DNA from: JAHEEL01 sp964195545 | Lineage (GTDB): Bacteria > Actinomycetota > Acidimicrobiia > Spongiisociales > UBA5794 | Assembly (NCBI GenBank): GCA_964195545.1 | Contig: CAXMQQ010000002.1 | Coordinates: 1 to 47,753 of the forward strand | Direction of reading: 5' to 3' | Length of the DNA stretch: 47,753 nucleotides | Shown: positions 16,506-24,227 of the stretch, one piece after another | Position numbering within the stretch: position 1 is the stretch's first letter | Layout of the letters: every line of letters begins with the position of its first letter | Notes under the pieces: model-generated | What the model saw: only the letters and a program-made list of their open reading frames with translations | Told to the model about the DNA's origin: nothing | The model's database searches: none | Program-made: the position numbers and the translations under genes

Positions 16506-18704
16506 ATGGCAGAGGCCATTGCATCCCCAGAGACGGTGAAGTCACCTGAGGAGATGCTCGACGATCTGATCACGATCGCCGTCGAGCACCATCCGGGTAC
16601 TGATGTTGACGCGATCAAAGAGGCCTACGAGGTCGCGGCGAAGGCACACTCAGGACAGTTCCGGCAGACCGGCGATCCCTATGTCGTCCACCCGCTTGCG
16701 GTCGCCCAGATCCTCGCTACGTACGGACTGGACACCGCCACGATCGTGGCGGCGGTGCTCCATGACGTCGTCGAAGACACCGAGTACAGCATCGACGGCC
16801 TCGAGCGCGAGTTCGGATCGGAAGTGGCGCTCCTCGTCGACGGCGTTACGAAGCTCGATCGGATCAAGTTCTCGAGCAGAGAAGAGCAGCAGGCTGCCAC
16901 GATCCGGAAGATGGCCGTGGCACTCGCCAGGGACATTCGAGTGCTGCTGATCAAGCTTGCCGATCGGACCCACAACATGAGGACGATCGATCCGCTGCCG
17001 GAGGAGAAGCGGATTCGCGTCGCGTCGGAAACGCTCGATATCTACGCGCCGCTTGCCCACCGACTTGGTGTTCAGGAGATCAAACACGAACTCGAAGAGC
17101 GGAGCTTCGCTGCTCTCTATCCAGCGAGACGCCAACACCTCGTGGACTTGATTCGACAGCGGGCACCGGAGCGCGAGGTCTATCTGGAGAACGTGATGGC
17201 CGAAGTGGCCGGAGCGCTCGAGGACGTCCACATCGACGCAACGATCACCGGCCGTCCCAAGCTCGTGTATTCGATCTATCGCAAGATGATCGACTCGGGT
17301 CTGGAGTTCGATGAGATACATGACTTGATCGGCATTCGCATCATCGTTCCCGAGGTGCAGGATTGCTACGCGGCCCTTGGTCTTGTCCACTCCATGTGGG
17401 CTCCGATCCAGGGGCGGTTCAAGGACTACATCGCGATGCCGAAATTCAACCTCTACCAGTCGCTGCACACCACCGTCGTGGGACCGGATGGAAAGCCACT
17501 CGAGGTCCAGATCCGCACGATGGAGATGCACGAAAGAGCTGAGGCCGGCATCGCGGCACATTGGCGCTACAAGGAAGGAGATGACGGGTCAGAGTTGCCG
17601 CTGGTAGCCGACATCAGTTTTCTCCAGAACGCCACTGCAGACGCCGGTGAATTCTTCGAGGCCTTGAAGCTGGATCTCTATCAGGACGAAGTCTTCGCCC
17701 TGACCCCGAAAGGCGCGGTACTCACGTTGTCGAAAGGGGCTACACCGGTCGACTTCGCGTATCGGATCCACACCGATGTCGGGCACCGATGCGTTGGCGC
17801 CAAGGTGAACGGGCGACTCGTGCCGCTTGCGACAGAACTCGAGTCCGGTGACATCGTTGAGATCATCACGTCGAAGTCAGAGGATGCCCATCCCAGCCGG
17901 GACTGGCTCGAATTCGTCACCTCGTCTCGAGCGGCGGCCAAGATCCGACAGTGGTTCGTCAAGCAGCGCCGCGAGACGGCGCTCGTGGATGGGCGCGATG
18001 ACGTCACCAAGGAACTGCGACGTCGGTCGCTGGCTCTCTCAGGACACGACGAGGATTTGCTTGCCGTCGCAGCGGAACTTGGCTTCAGCGATCTTGAGCA
18101 TCTCTACGGTTCGGTCGGCGAGGGGAGAGTGAGTGCCAAGACCGTTGTTGGGCGTCTCGAGCGGCGGATCGCACCGGATGAGGAGGAGGAGACCGATGAG
18201 GCCCTCGACCGGCTGGTCGCACCGGAGCGACGGCGGACTCGGCCGATCAGCGGCGTCATCGTCGAGGGTCTCGATGATGTGCTCGTCAACCTGGCCCGAT
18301 GCTGCGGACCGGTCCCGGGCGATCCGATCATGGGCTTTGTCACGGTGGGGCGCGGCGTCTCGGTGCATCGCACCGATTGCACCAACATCGGAGCGCTTGA
18401 GGAGCAACCTGAACGACTCATCGAAGTAGCATGGGCGCCCAGCCAATCCGAGTCGTTCTTCGTCTGGCTCCAGGTCGAAGCGCTCGACCGACCCCGTCTG
18501 CTGCGTGACGTCACCGCGGTACTGTCGGATCACGGTGCGAACATCCATACCTCATCGTCGGTTGCTGGACGTGATCGCGTCGCATTCCTGAGGTACGAAG
18601 TAGAGCTCTCCGATCCGGCGCAGCTTGAACGAGTCCTTTCGGACCTGCGTGAAGTCGGAGGCGTGTACGAGGCATATCGATTGGTACCTGGAGGTGGACG
18701 ATGA
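16506..18704 (+). CDS. rel: Bifunctional (p)ppGpp synthetase/hydrolase, RSH family
   Basis: Makes and degrades the stringent-response alarmone. The N-terminal hydrolase domain keeps its HD pair (AAVLHDVVEDT near residue 84). The synthetase domain carries RFKDYIAMPKFNLYQSLHTT near 305. RFKD is the form found in bifunctional enzymes, rather than the EFDD of synthetase-only RelA. TGS (VFALTPKGAVLTLSKG near 400), helical/zinc-finger and C-terminal ACT domains follow. The 732-residue length is standard for actinobacterial Rel. TAGACT at 16494-16499 may act as a close -10, or it may merely contain the secF TAG stop. Confidence 0.95.
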   Translation: MAEAIASPETVKSPEEMLDDLITIAVEHHPGTDVDAIKEAYEVAAKAHSGQFRQTGDPYVVHPLAVAQILATYGLDTATIVAAVLHDVVEDTEYSIDGLEREFGSEVALLVDGVTKLDRIKFSSREEQQAATIRKMAVALARDIRVLLIKLADRTHNMRTIDPLPEEKRIRVASETLDIYAPLAHRLGVQEIKHELEERSFAALYPARRQHLVDLIRQRAPEREVYLENVMAEVAGALEDVHIDATITGRPKLVYSIYRKMIDSGLEFDEIHDLIGIRIIVPEVQDCYAALGLVHSMWAPIQGRFKDYIAMPKFNLYQSLHTTVVGPDGKPLEVQIRTMEMHERAEAGIAAHWRYKEGDDGSELPLVADISFLQNATADAGEFFEALKLDLYQDEVFALTPKGAVLTLSKGATPVDFAYRIHTDVGHRCVGAKVNGRLVPLATELESGDIVEIITSKSEDAHPSRDWLEFVTSSRAAAKIRQWFVKQRRETALVDGRDDVTKELRRRSLALSGHDEDLLAVAAELGFSDLEHLYGSVGEGRVSAKTVVGRLERRIAPDEEEETDEALDRLVAPERRRTRPISGVIVEGLDDVLVNLARCCGPVPGDPIMGFVTVGRGVSVHRTDCTNIGALEEQPERLIEVAWAPSQSESFFVWLQVEALDRPRLLRDVTAVLSDHGANIHTSSSVAGRDRVAFLRYEVELSDPAQLERVLSDLREVGGVYEAYRLVPGGGR

Positions 18705-19363
18705 TCCTGACCTCGGCCGAGCTGTGGGCGGCGGCAACGAACTGCTACGTCGTCGCGCCTGAGCGGGGTGGGCCTGCGGTGATCGTCGATGCTCCACCCG
18801 ATGTGGATGCGATCGTCGGTCTGCTGACGCAATATGACCTGATCCCGGTGGGCCTTCTTGTGACCCACGGGCATGTGGATCATGCCGGAGGTGCGGGAGA
18901 TGTCGTGCATCGCACCGGTGTGAGCGCCTATCTCCACCCGGATGACGACTTCCTTGCGTCCGACCCCGTGGGTCAAGTGCGCTCGCTGTTCGGCTACGTG
19001 CCTCCGGGCGGGGAGGAGTTTGCACCACCGGAACGGTTCGTGGACCTGGAACACGGCCAGCGCGTCGAACTCGCGGGCCTCGAGTTCGAGGTGAGGCACA
19101 CGCCCGGCCACACGCCGGGTCACTGCATCTTCGTCGTGGAGGACGAGGGCATCGTGTTCTCCGGTGATCAGCTCTTTGCAGGGTCCGTGGGACGTACGGA
19201 CTTCTCCTACGGGAGCTGGGAAGATCTGATGGAGTCAATGCAGACTCAGGTGATGACCCTGCCGGACGACATGCGGGTGCTGCCGGGCCACGGTTCCGAG
19301 ACGACGATCAGGCGCGAGCGAATGGTCAATCCCTTCATCCTGGAGTGGATGAACACCCCCTAG
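18701..19363 (+). CDS. Metallo-beta-lactamase-fold hydrolase, glyoxalase II-like
   Basis: A 220-residue zinc hydrolase with the complete metal site: THGHVDHAGG (H-x-H-x-DH) near residue 55, a further His in HTPGHTPGH near 131, Asp in FSGDQLF near 152, and the final His in LPGHGSET. It resembles the YcbL/hydroxyacylglutathione hydrolase group. In actinobacteria a gene of this type usually lies between rel and hisS, as here. The natural thioester substrate is unknown; mycothiol or methylglyoxal adducts are only guesses. The ATG overlaps the rel stop (ATGA), suggesting co-transcription. Confidence 0.85.
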   Translation: MILTSAELWAAATNCYVVAPERGGPAVIVDAPPDVDAIVGLLTQYDLIPVGLLVTHGHVDHAGGAGDVVHRTGVSAYLHPDDDFLASDPVGQVRSLFGYVPPGGEEFAPPERFVDLEHGQRVELAGLEFEVRHTPGHTPGHCIFVVEDEGIVFSGDQLFAGSVGRTDFSYGSWEDLMESMQTQVMTLPDDMRVLPGHGSETTIRRERMVNPFILEWMNTP

Positions 19364-19368
19364 AGAAC

Positions 19369-19418
19369 GCGTACCCAGGGTTGGGAGCCTTGTATATGAC
19401 GCCGTCAGCCCGCGGAAT
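19369..19418 (-). repeat. 50-bp interspersed repeat, copy R1 (inverted)
   Basis: On the minus strand this begins ATTCCGCGGGCTGACGGCGT and ends CCCAACCCTGGGTACGC. It matches copies R2 and R3 at 46-47 of 50 positions by eye. It starts 6 bases after the stop of the hydrolase gene and lies before hisS. Confidence 0.85.
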
Positions 19419-19484
19419 GAACGCTCAATCGAACCAGGGTTCGCAGCGCACTACTCTTGCCCTTCTTCCATTGACCGGAGGGTC

Positions 19485-20714
19485 ATGACCTATCGCGCCC
19501 CGAAGGGCACATACGACATCCTCCCACCCGACTCTGCCGCCTGGGTGGAGGCGGAGCGCGTCTTCCTTGATCTCGCGGCACGCTACGGATACGGACTTGT
19601 GCTGACTCCTCTGTTCGAGGCGACCGAACTGTTCTCCCGAGGAGTGGGCGAAGACACCGAGGTCGTTGAGAAGCAGATGTACACGTTCACCGACAAAGGC
19701 GGACGCTCGCTGACGCTACGACCGGAAGCGACCGCATCGGTCGTCCGAGCCCTCATTCAATCCGGGGGAGTCGTCGGGACGTTCAAGGGAAGCTCGTGGG
19801 GCCCGATGTTTCGCTATGAACGCCCCCAGAAGGGGCGAACCCGCCAGTTCCTGCAAGCCGACATTGAGTACGTCGGTGAAGCGGCTCCTGGAGCGGACAT
19901 TGAGGTCATCGAGTTCGGCTACCGCTATCTCCAGGAGCTTGGAGTCCGCAACGTCGAGGTGCGACTCAACAGCATTGGTGACGCTGAGGACCGATCGGCA
20001 TATCGATCCGAGTTGATCGCCTACCTCGAGAGCCGTCGAGACGAGCTCTCTGACGACGCGCTGCGCCGCATGTATGACAATCCGATGCGAGTGCTCGACT
20101 CCAAGGCGGATGCGCTCGTCGTGGCTGAGGCGCCGACACCGACCGAACAGCTCTCGGTCAAGGCCGCAGACCACTTCGCAGCCGTTCGGCGAGGTCTCGA
20201 GGACGCCGGTATTCCGTATCGCATCGTCCCCACGTTGGTTCGTGGGCTCGACTACTACAACCGGACCGTCTGGGAGTACGTGCCCCTCGGGTTCGAAGCA
20301 GCACAGAATTCGGTTGGCGGCGGCGGCCGCTACGACTCGCTGTTCGAACGACTCGGAGGCAGACCGACACCCGCGGTGGGACTGGCGATGGGCCTCGACC
20401 GAATCCTTCTTGCTCGCGAGCAGGATGAGCCGATTCCCTCCCTCGACGCCTACGTCATCGTGGCGGCCCCAGAACGGCGGTCGGACGCAGTGGCGCTCGT
20501 CCGTCGTCTACGGGGAGCAGGCCTACGAATCGATGCCGTCGCCGGTGATCGATCGGTCAAAGCACAGTTCAAGGCAGCCGACCGGTCGAGAGCGGCCAAT
20601 GCCGTCGTCGTCGGCGAGGAATGGGACGAAGGCCGCGTCACTGCACGCGATCTAGCGACCGGCGAACAACGTGAGGTCGCAGTAGAGGAGATCGAGACAT
20701 GGCTGAGACGATGA
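19485..20714 (+). CDS. hisS: Histidyl-tRNA synthetase
   Basis: Class II synthetase that charges tRNA-His. N-terminal PKGTYDILPP; motif 2 GPMFRYERPQKGRTRQFLQADIE is visible as FRYERPQKGR and QADIEYVG; the HisRS-specific motif appears as LVRGLDYYNRTVWEY; motif 3 is PAVGLAMGLDRI. The C-terminal anticodon-binding domain begins near residue 325. The 409-residue length is normal. The ATG at 19485 has GGAGGG at 19477-19482. A TACTCT hexamer at 19452-19457 could be its -10. It overlaps aspS by 16 bases. Confidence 0.96.
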   Translation: MTYRAPKGTYDILPPDSAAWVEAERVFLDLAARYGYGLVLTPLFEATELFSRGVGEDTEVVEKQMYTFTDKGGRSLTLRPEATASVVRALIQSGGVVGTFKGSSWGPMFRYERPQKGRTRQFLQADIEYVGEAAPGADIEVIEFGYRYLQELGVRNVEVRLNSIGDAEDRSAYRSELIAYLESRRDELSDDALRRMYDNPMRVLDSKADALVVAEAPTPTEQLSVKAADHFAAVRRGLEDAGIPYRIVPTLVRGLDYYNRTVWEYVPLGFEAAQNSVGGGGRYDSLFERLGGRPTPAVGLAMGLDRILLAREQDEPIPSLDAYVIVAAPERRSDAVALVRRLRGAGLRIDAVAGDRSVKAQFKAADRSRAANAVVVGEEWDEGRVTARDLATGEQREVAVEEIETWLRR

Positions 20715-22489
20715 AGACCCACAGCGCTGGAACTCTGCGCGCCGCCGATGTTGGATCAGCGGTAACGCTGGCCGGGTGGGTCGGCCGACGCCGCGACCAC
20801 GGTGGAGTGATTTTCGTGGATCTCCGCGACGCGAGCGGCATCGTCCAAGTCGTCCTCAATCCCGACAATGCTCCCGCGTCTGAGCGAGAGCTGAGCGGGC
20901 TTCGCATGGAGTTCTGCATCTCCATCGCCGGCACGGTTCGCCTCCGACCGGCGGAGATGGCGAATGCGGATCTGCCCACCGGTGAGGTGGAAGTCGTCGC
21001 CAGCACGATGATCGTGCTCAGCCCGTCCAAGACCCTGCCGTTCCAGATCGACGACCGTATCGACGTCGATGAGGCAAAGCGGCTCCAGTATCGCTACCTC
21101 GACCTTCGGCGACCGTCGATGACAGAGAACCTCCGAGCCCGTTCAAAGACGATTCGGGCGATGCGTGACGTGATGGACGACCTCGGATTCTTGGAGGTCG
21201 AGACACCGACCCTCATCGCATCGACCCCGGAGGGTGCTCGTGACATGCTCGTCCCGTCACGACTTCGAAAAGGGAACTTCTACGCGCTGCCGCAGTCACC
21301 CCAGCTGTTCAAGCAGCTCTTGATGATCGGTGGCGTCGAGCGCTACTACCAGGTGGCACGGTGCTACCGGGATGAAGATCTCCGTGCAGACCGTCAGCTC
21401 GAGTTCACACAACTCGACTTCGAAGGCTCGTTCTGGGGGCAGGAAGACGTACTCGCCACGCTAGAAGAGGTGTCGACCCGGGTCACGAAAGACCTGCGCG
21501 GTGTGGAGCTCGCTCGACCGTTCCCGCGGCTCACCTGGCATGAGGCTATGGAGCGCTACGGAACTGACAAACCGGACATCCGCTTCGACATGCAGATCAA
21601 CGACCTCAGTGCAGTGTTCGCCGACACTGAGTTCAAAGCATTCTCGGGAGTGCTGGCCTCGGGTGGCTCCGTCCGTGCCATCAATGCCGGACCGCTCGGG
21701 CTGTCGCGTTCGGGCCTCGACGGGCTCTCCCTTCGAGCGCAGGAGCTCGGAGCGAAAGGACTTGTCTGGATGGTGGCCGAGGATGACGGTGGGTTCCGTT
21801 CCCCTGTCGCCAAGTTCCTGTCCGACGCCGAGTTGGCGGATATCGGCACTGTTCTGGGATCGAAACCCGGTGATGTGCTTCTCCTCGTCGCAGACGAGAC
21901 CCGCACCGTGTTGGAGATCCTCGGTCAAAGCCGTCTCGACGTGGGGCAATCCGACGGACACGATGAACTCGCGTACTTGTTCGTAGTCGACTTCCCCGTG
22001 TTTGAGCGGAACGAAGACGGGGATTTCGTAGCCCTCCATCACCCATTTACCGCTCCCGTCGACGTGGAAGCCATGAGCGAGGATCCGGGCCACGCGATTT
22101 CGAAGGCCTATGACCTGGTGCTGAACGGTTCCGAGCTTGGCTCTGGAAGCGTGAGGATCCACGACCCTGCGGTTCAGTCGAAAGTGTTCGAGACCCTGGG
22201 GATCTCCGATGAGGACGCCGAGCGGCGGTTCGGTTGGTTCCTCGAAGCGCTTCGCTACGGAACACCGCCCCATGCCGGTTTCGCGATCGGAATCGACAGA
22301 CTCGTCGCAATTCTGCAGAACGCCCCGAATATTCGCGAGGTCATCCCGTTCCCGAAGACCCAGACCGGCGCAGATCCACTGACCGGCTCCCCCTCGCGTG
22401 TCGAAGACGATCAACTCCGTGAGCTTGGGATTGAAGTCCGACCGCAAGTGGTGGCCGAGTGGGCCGCCGGTGAGGCGGCGGGTGACTGA
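20699..22489 (+). CDS. aspS: Aspartyl-tRNA synthetase, probably non-discriminating
   Basis: Class II synthetase with N-terminal OB anticodon domain, catalytic core (SPQLFKQLLM, FRSPVAKF, and the GFAIGIDRL motif 3) and the bacterial GAD insertion. The 596-residue length is standard. In GWVGRRRDHGGV a His (residue 34) occupies the position that, in characterised enzymes, is His in non-discriminating and Leu in discriminating AspRS. It may therefore also charge tRNA-Asn, requiring GatCAB elsewhere. I use ATG 20699 because GAGGAG (20685-20690) is 8 bases away; an in-frame ATGA start at 20711 is possible. Confidence 0.94.
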   Translation: MAETMKTHSAGTLRAADVGSAVTLAGWVGRRRDHGGVIFVDLRDASGIVQVVLNPDNAPASERELSGLRMEFCISIAGTVRLRPAEMANADLPTGEVEVVASTMIVLSPSKTLPFQIDDRIDVDEAKRLQYRYLDLRRPSMTENLRARSKTIRAMRDVMDDLGFLEVETPTLIASTPEGARDMLVPSRLRKGNFYALPQSPQLFKQLLMIGGVERYYQVARCYRDEDLRADRQLEFTQLDFEGSFWGQEDVLATLEEVSTRVTKDLRGVELARPFPRLTWHEAMERYGTDKPDIRFDMQINDLSAVFADTEFKAFSGVLASGGSVRAINAGPLGLSRSGLDGLSLRAQELGAKGLVWMVAEDDGGFRSPVAKFLSDAELADIGTVLGSKPGDVLLLVADETRTVLEILGQSRLDVGQSDGHDELAYLFVVDFPVFERNEDGDFVALHHPFTAPVDVEAMSEDPGHAISKAYDLVLNGSELGSGSVRIHDPAVQSKVFETLGISDEDAERRFGWFLEALRYGTPPHAGFAIGIDRLVAILQNAPNIREVIPFPKTQTGADPLTGSPSRVEDDQLRELGIEVRPQVVAEWAAGEAAGD

Positions 22490-23813
22490 ACCCGACCTGT
22501 TCTCGGATCAACGCGCCGAACGCCGGCGCGCGAATGCGCCGCTCGCTGCCCGTATGCGTCCGGCGAACCTCGACGAGGTCGTCGGGCAACAAGGGTTGCT
22601 CGCTCCCGGTTCCGCGTTTCGCACCATGGTGGAAGCGGGTCGCCCCGTCTCGATGATCCTGTGGGGCCCGCCCGGCTCCGGCAAGACAACGCTCGCCCGC
22701 CTCGTTGCGACCAACAGCGGCGCACGCTTCGAACAGTTGTCGGCGACATCGGCAGGAGTGAAGGACGTTCGCGAAGTTCTCGCGATGGCGACACGGCGCG
22801 TCGAGAACGGGGACGGCCGGACCGTCCTGTTCCTCGACGAGATCCATCGTTTCAATAAGGGCCAACAGGATGCGCTACTGCCGGGGGTCGAAGACGGCAT
22901 CATCATCCTGGTCGGGGCAACGACCGAGAATCCCTTCTTCGAGGTCAACTCACCGCTCATCAGTCGATCCACCGTGTTCCGAACGGAGGAGCTCGCACCG
23001 GACGAGGTGGTCGATCTCATCCGTCGGGCGATGGCGGACTCGGTTCGAGGTATTCCGGAATCAGCGATCGACGAGGACGCCCTCGATGACCTCGCCAACC
23101 GTGTCGGCGGCGATGCTCGGCTCGCGTTGAACGCGTTCGAACTCGCCGTGACGATCGCCGCTGGTCGCGACATGGCAAGCGTCGGAGTCGAAGAGGTGGG
23201 TGAGGCCCTGCAACGACGGGTGATCCGGTACGACAAGGGCGGCGATCGCCACTACGACGTGATCTCGGCGTTCATCAAGAGCGTTCGTGGCTCCGATGTG
23301 GATGGCGCCCTCTACTGGCTCCACACGATGATCGAAGCCGGTGAAGATCCGAAGTTCATCGGGAGACGTCTCGTGATCTTGGCCTCAGAGGACATCGGCC
23401 TAGCCGACCATAGGGCCCTCGGGATCGCGATCGACGCGTTCCGAGCCGTGGAAGTCATCGGACTCCCAGAGGGCGCCTATGCCCTGACTCATGCCACCGT
23501 GTATCTCGCGAGCGCAGCGAAGTCGAATTCTCTGGCGACGGCGATCAGCGTCGCCCGGGAGTCGGTCGAGAACACGCCCGGTGCCGATGTTCCGATGCAT
23601 CTGCGTTCGGCCGCGACGGCGGGGCAGCTGTCGATCGGGCACGGACAGGGGTATGCCTATCCCCACGACGATGTGCTCGGTGTGTTGCCCCAGCAGTACC
23701 TGCCGGATGCGGCGATCGATGCGATCCTGTTCCGCCCGGGCGAGCACGGCGAGGAGTCCGATCTCGCAGAGCGTCTTGGGAAGATCGACCGGATCCTCGG
23801 GAAGAACCGCTAG
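22482..23813 (+). CDS. rarA: Replication-associated recombination protein RarA (MgsA), AAA+ ATPase
   Basis: AAA+ protein related to clamp-loader subunits and to eukaryotic WRNIP1, acting at stalled replication forks. Walker A is GPPGSGKTT near residue 62, Walker B FLDEIHRFNKGQQD near 116, sensor GATTENP near 143, and the C-terminal oligomerisation domain has the typical GDRHYDVISAFIKSVRGSD block. The GTG at 22482 gives MTEPDLF and a small overlap with the aspS stop (22487-22489); an upstream extension would lie inside aspS. The 443-residue length is normal. The TAG stop is followed 14 bases later by repeat copies R2 and R3. Confidence 0.93.
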   Translation: MTEPDLFSDQRAERRRANAPLAARMRPANLDEVVGQQGLLAPGSAFRTMVEAGRPVSMILWGPPGSGKTTLARLVATNSGARFEQLSATSAGVKDVREVLAMATRRVENGDGRTVLFLDEIHRFNKGQQDALLPGVEDGIIILVGATTENPFFEVNSPLISRSTVFRTEELAPDEVVDLIRRAMADSVRGIPESAIDEDALDDLANRVGGDARLALNAFELAVTIAAGRDMASVGVEEVGEALQRRVIRYDKGGDRHYDVISAFIKSVRGSDVDGALYWLHTMIEAGEDPKFIGRRLVILASEDIGLADHRALGIAIDAFRAVEVIGLPEGAYALTHATVYLASAAKSNSLATAISVARESVENTPGADVPMHLRSAATAGQLSIGHGQGYAYPHDDVLGVLPQQYLPDAAIDAILFRPGEHGEESDLAERLGKIDRILGKNR

Positions 23814-23827
23814 TCCCGCGACTGTCC

Positions 23828-23877
23828 ATTCCGCGGGCTGACGGCGTCAAATGCAAGGCCCCCAACCCTGGGTACGC
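23828..23877 (+). repeat. 50-bp interspersed repeat, copy R2
   Basis: Begins ATTCCGCGGGCTGACGGCGT and ends CCCAACCCTGGGTACGC. It differs from R3 at three positions, in the ATGCAAGGCCCC segment. It contains the short palindromes CCGCGG and ACCCTGGGT. Confidence 0.85.
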
Positions 23878-23887
23878 GGACGTGCGT

Positions 23888-23937
23888 ATTCCGCGGGCTG
23901 ACGGCGTCAAATACAAGGCTGCCAACCCTGGGTACGC
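23888..23937 (+). repeat. 50-bp interspersed repeat, copy R3
   Basis: A direct copy of R2 offset by exactly 60 bp, with a 10-bp spacer. Its last bases fall where the -35 of the gene at 23970 would lie. Confidence 0.85.
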
Positions 23938-23955
23938 GTGTTGTGGGGAGGGCGC

Positions 23956-23961
23956 TAGCCT
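23956..23961 (+). promoter_or_regulatory. -10 hexamer of the gene at 23970, leaderless type
   Basis: TAGCCT lies 8 bases before the ATG. The matching -35 position (about 23932-23938) is supplied by the end of repeat R3. Confidence 0.45.
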
Positions 23962-23969
23962 CGTCCGAC

Positions 23970-24215
23970 ATGTTCACACGACTCAAGTGGTTCGCCGCCG
24001 GCTCCGTCGCAACGATCGGCGCCGGCGTCTATCTCGGAGCGAAGGCGAAGCAGGCTCGGGAGCGCATCACCCCCGAAGCACTAACGCGAGCCGGAGTATC
24101 TACGGCTGCCGGCATCATGGGCGCTGTGGGTCATCGGATGGAGCGGGCCGGGACGGCCATCGAGACCACCTCTGTGGTTGGAGAAGCTGAGAGTGTGGAT
24201 CCAGCGTCGGGCTAA
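23970..24215 (+). CDS. Small hypothetical protein with one membrane-like segment
   Basis: An 81-residue protein not assigned to a named family. Residues about 7-23 (WFAAGSVATIGAGVYLG) form a hydrophobic, glycine-rich segment, followed by a charged stretch (AKAKQARERI) and an amphipathic helix (TRAGVSTAAGIMGAVGHRM). The C-terminus is acidic. Small proteins of this type between rarA and alaS are, as I recall, common in actinobacteria, but I cannot name a function. The ATG is placed by the -10 hexamer 8 bases upstream; the frame also opens at GTG 23943 with little support. The alaS start lies 12 bases beyond its stop. Confidence 0.6.
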   Translation: MFTRLKWFAAGSVATIGAGVYLGAKAKQARERITPEALTRAGVSTAAGIMGAVGHRMERAGTAIETTSVVGEAESVDPASG

Positions 24216-24218
24216 CCT
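24213..24218 (+). promoter_or_regulatory. alaS -10 hexamer, leaderless type
   Basis: TAACCT overlaps the stop codon of the small upstream gene and lies 9 bases before the alaS ATG. No ribosome-binding site or clear -35 is present. Confidence 0.45.
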
Positions 24219-24227
24219 CCCGATCGC

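Noticed and set aside
23828..23937. CRISPR array
   Set aside because: Only two adjacent copies of a 50-bp unit with a 10-bp spacer, plus a distant inverted copy and no cas genes.
19369..23937. Composite transposon or genomic island bounded by inverted repeats
   Set aside because: The enclosed genes are core synthetases and rarA in usual actinobacterial order, and there is no transposase.
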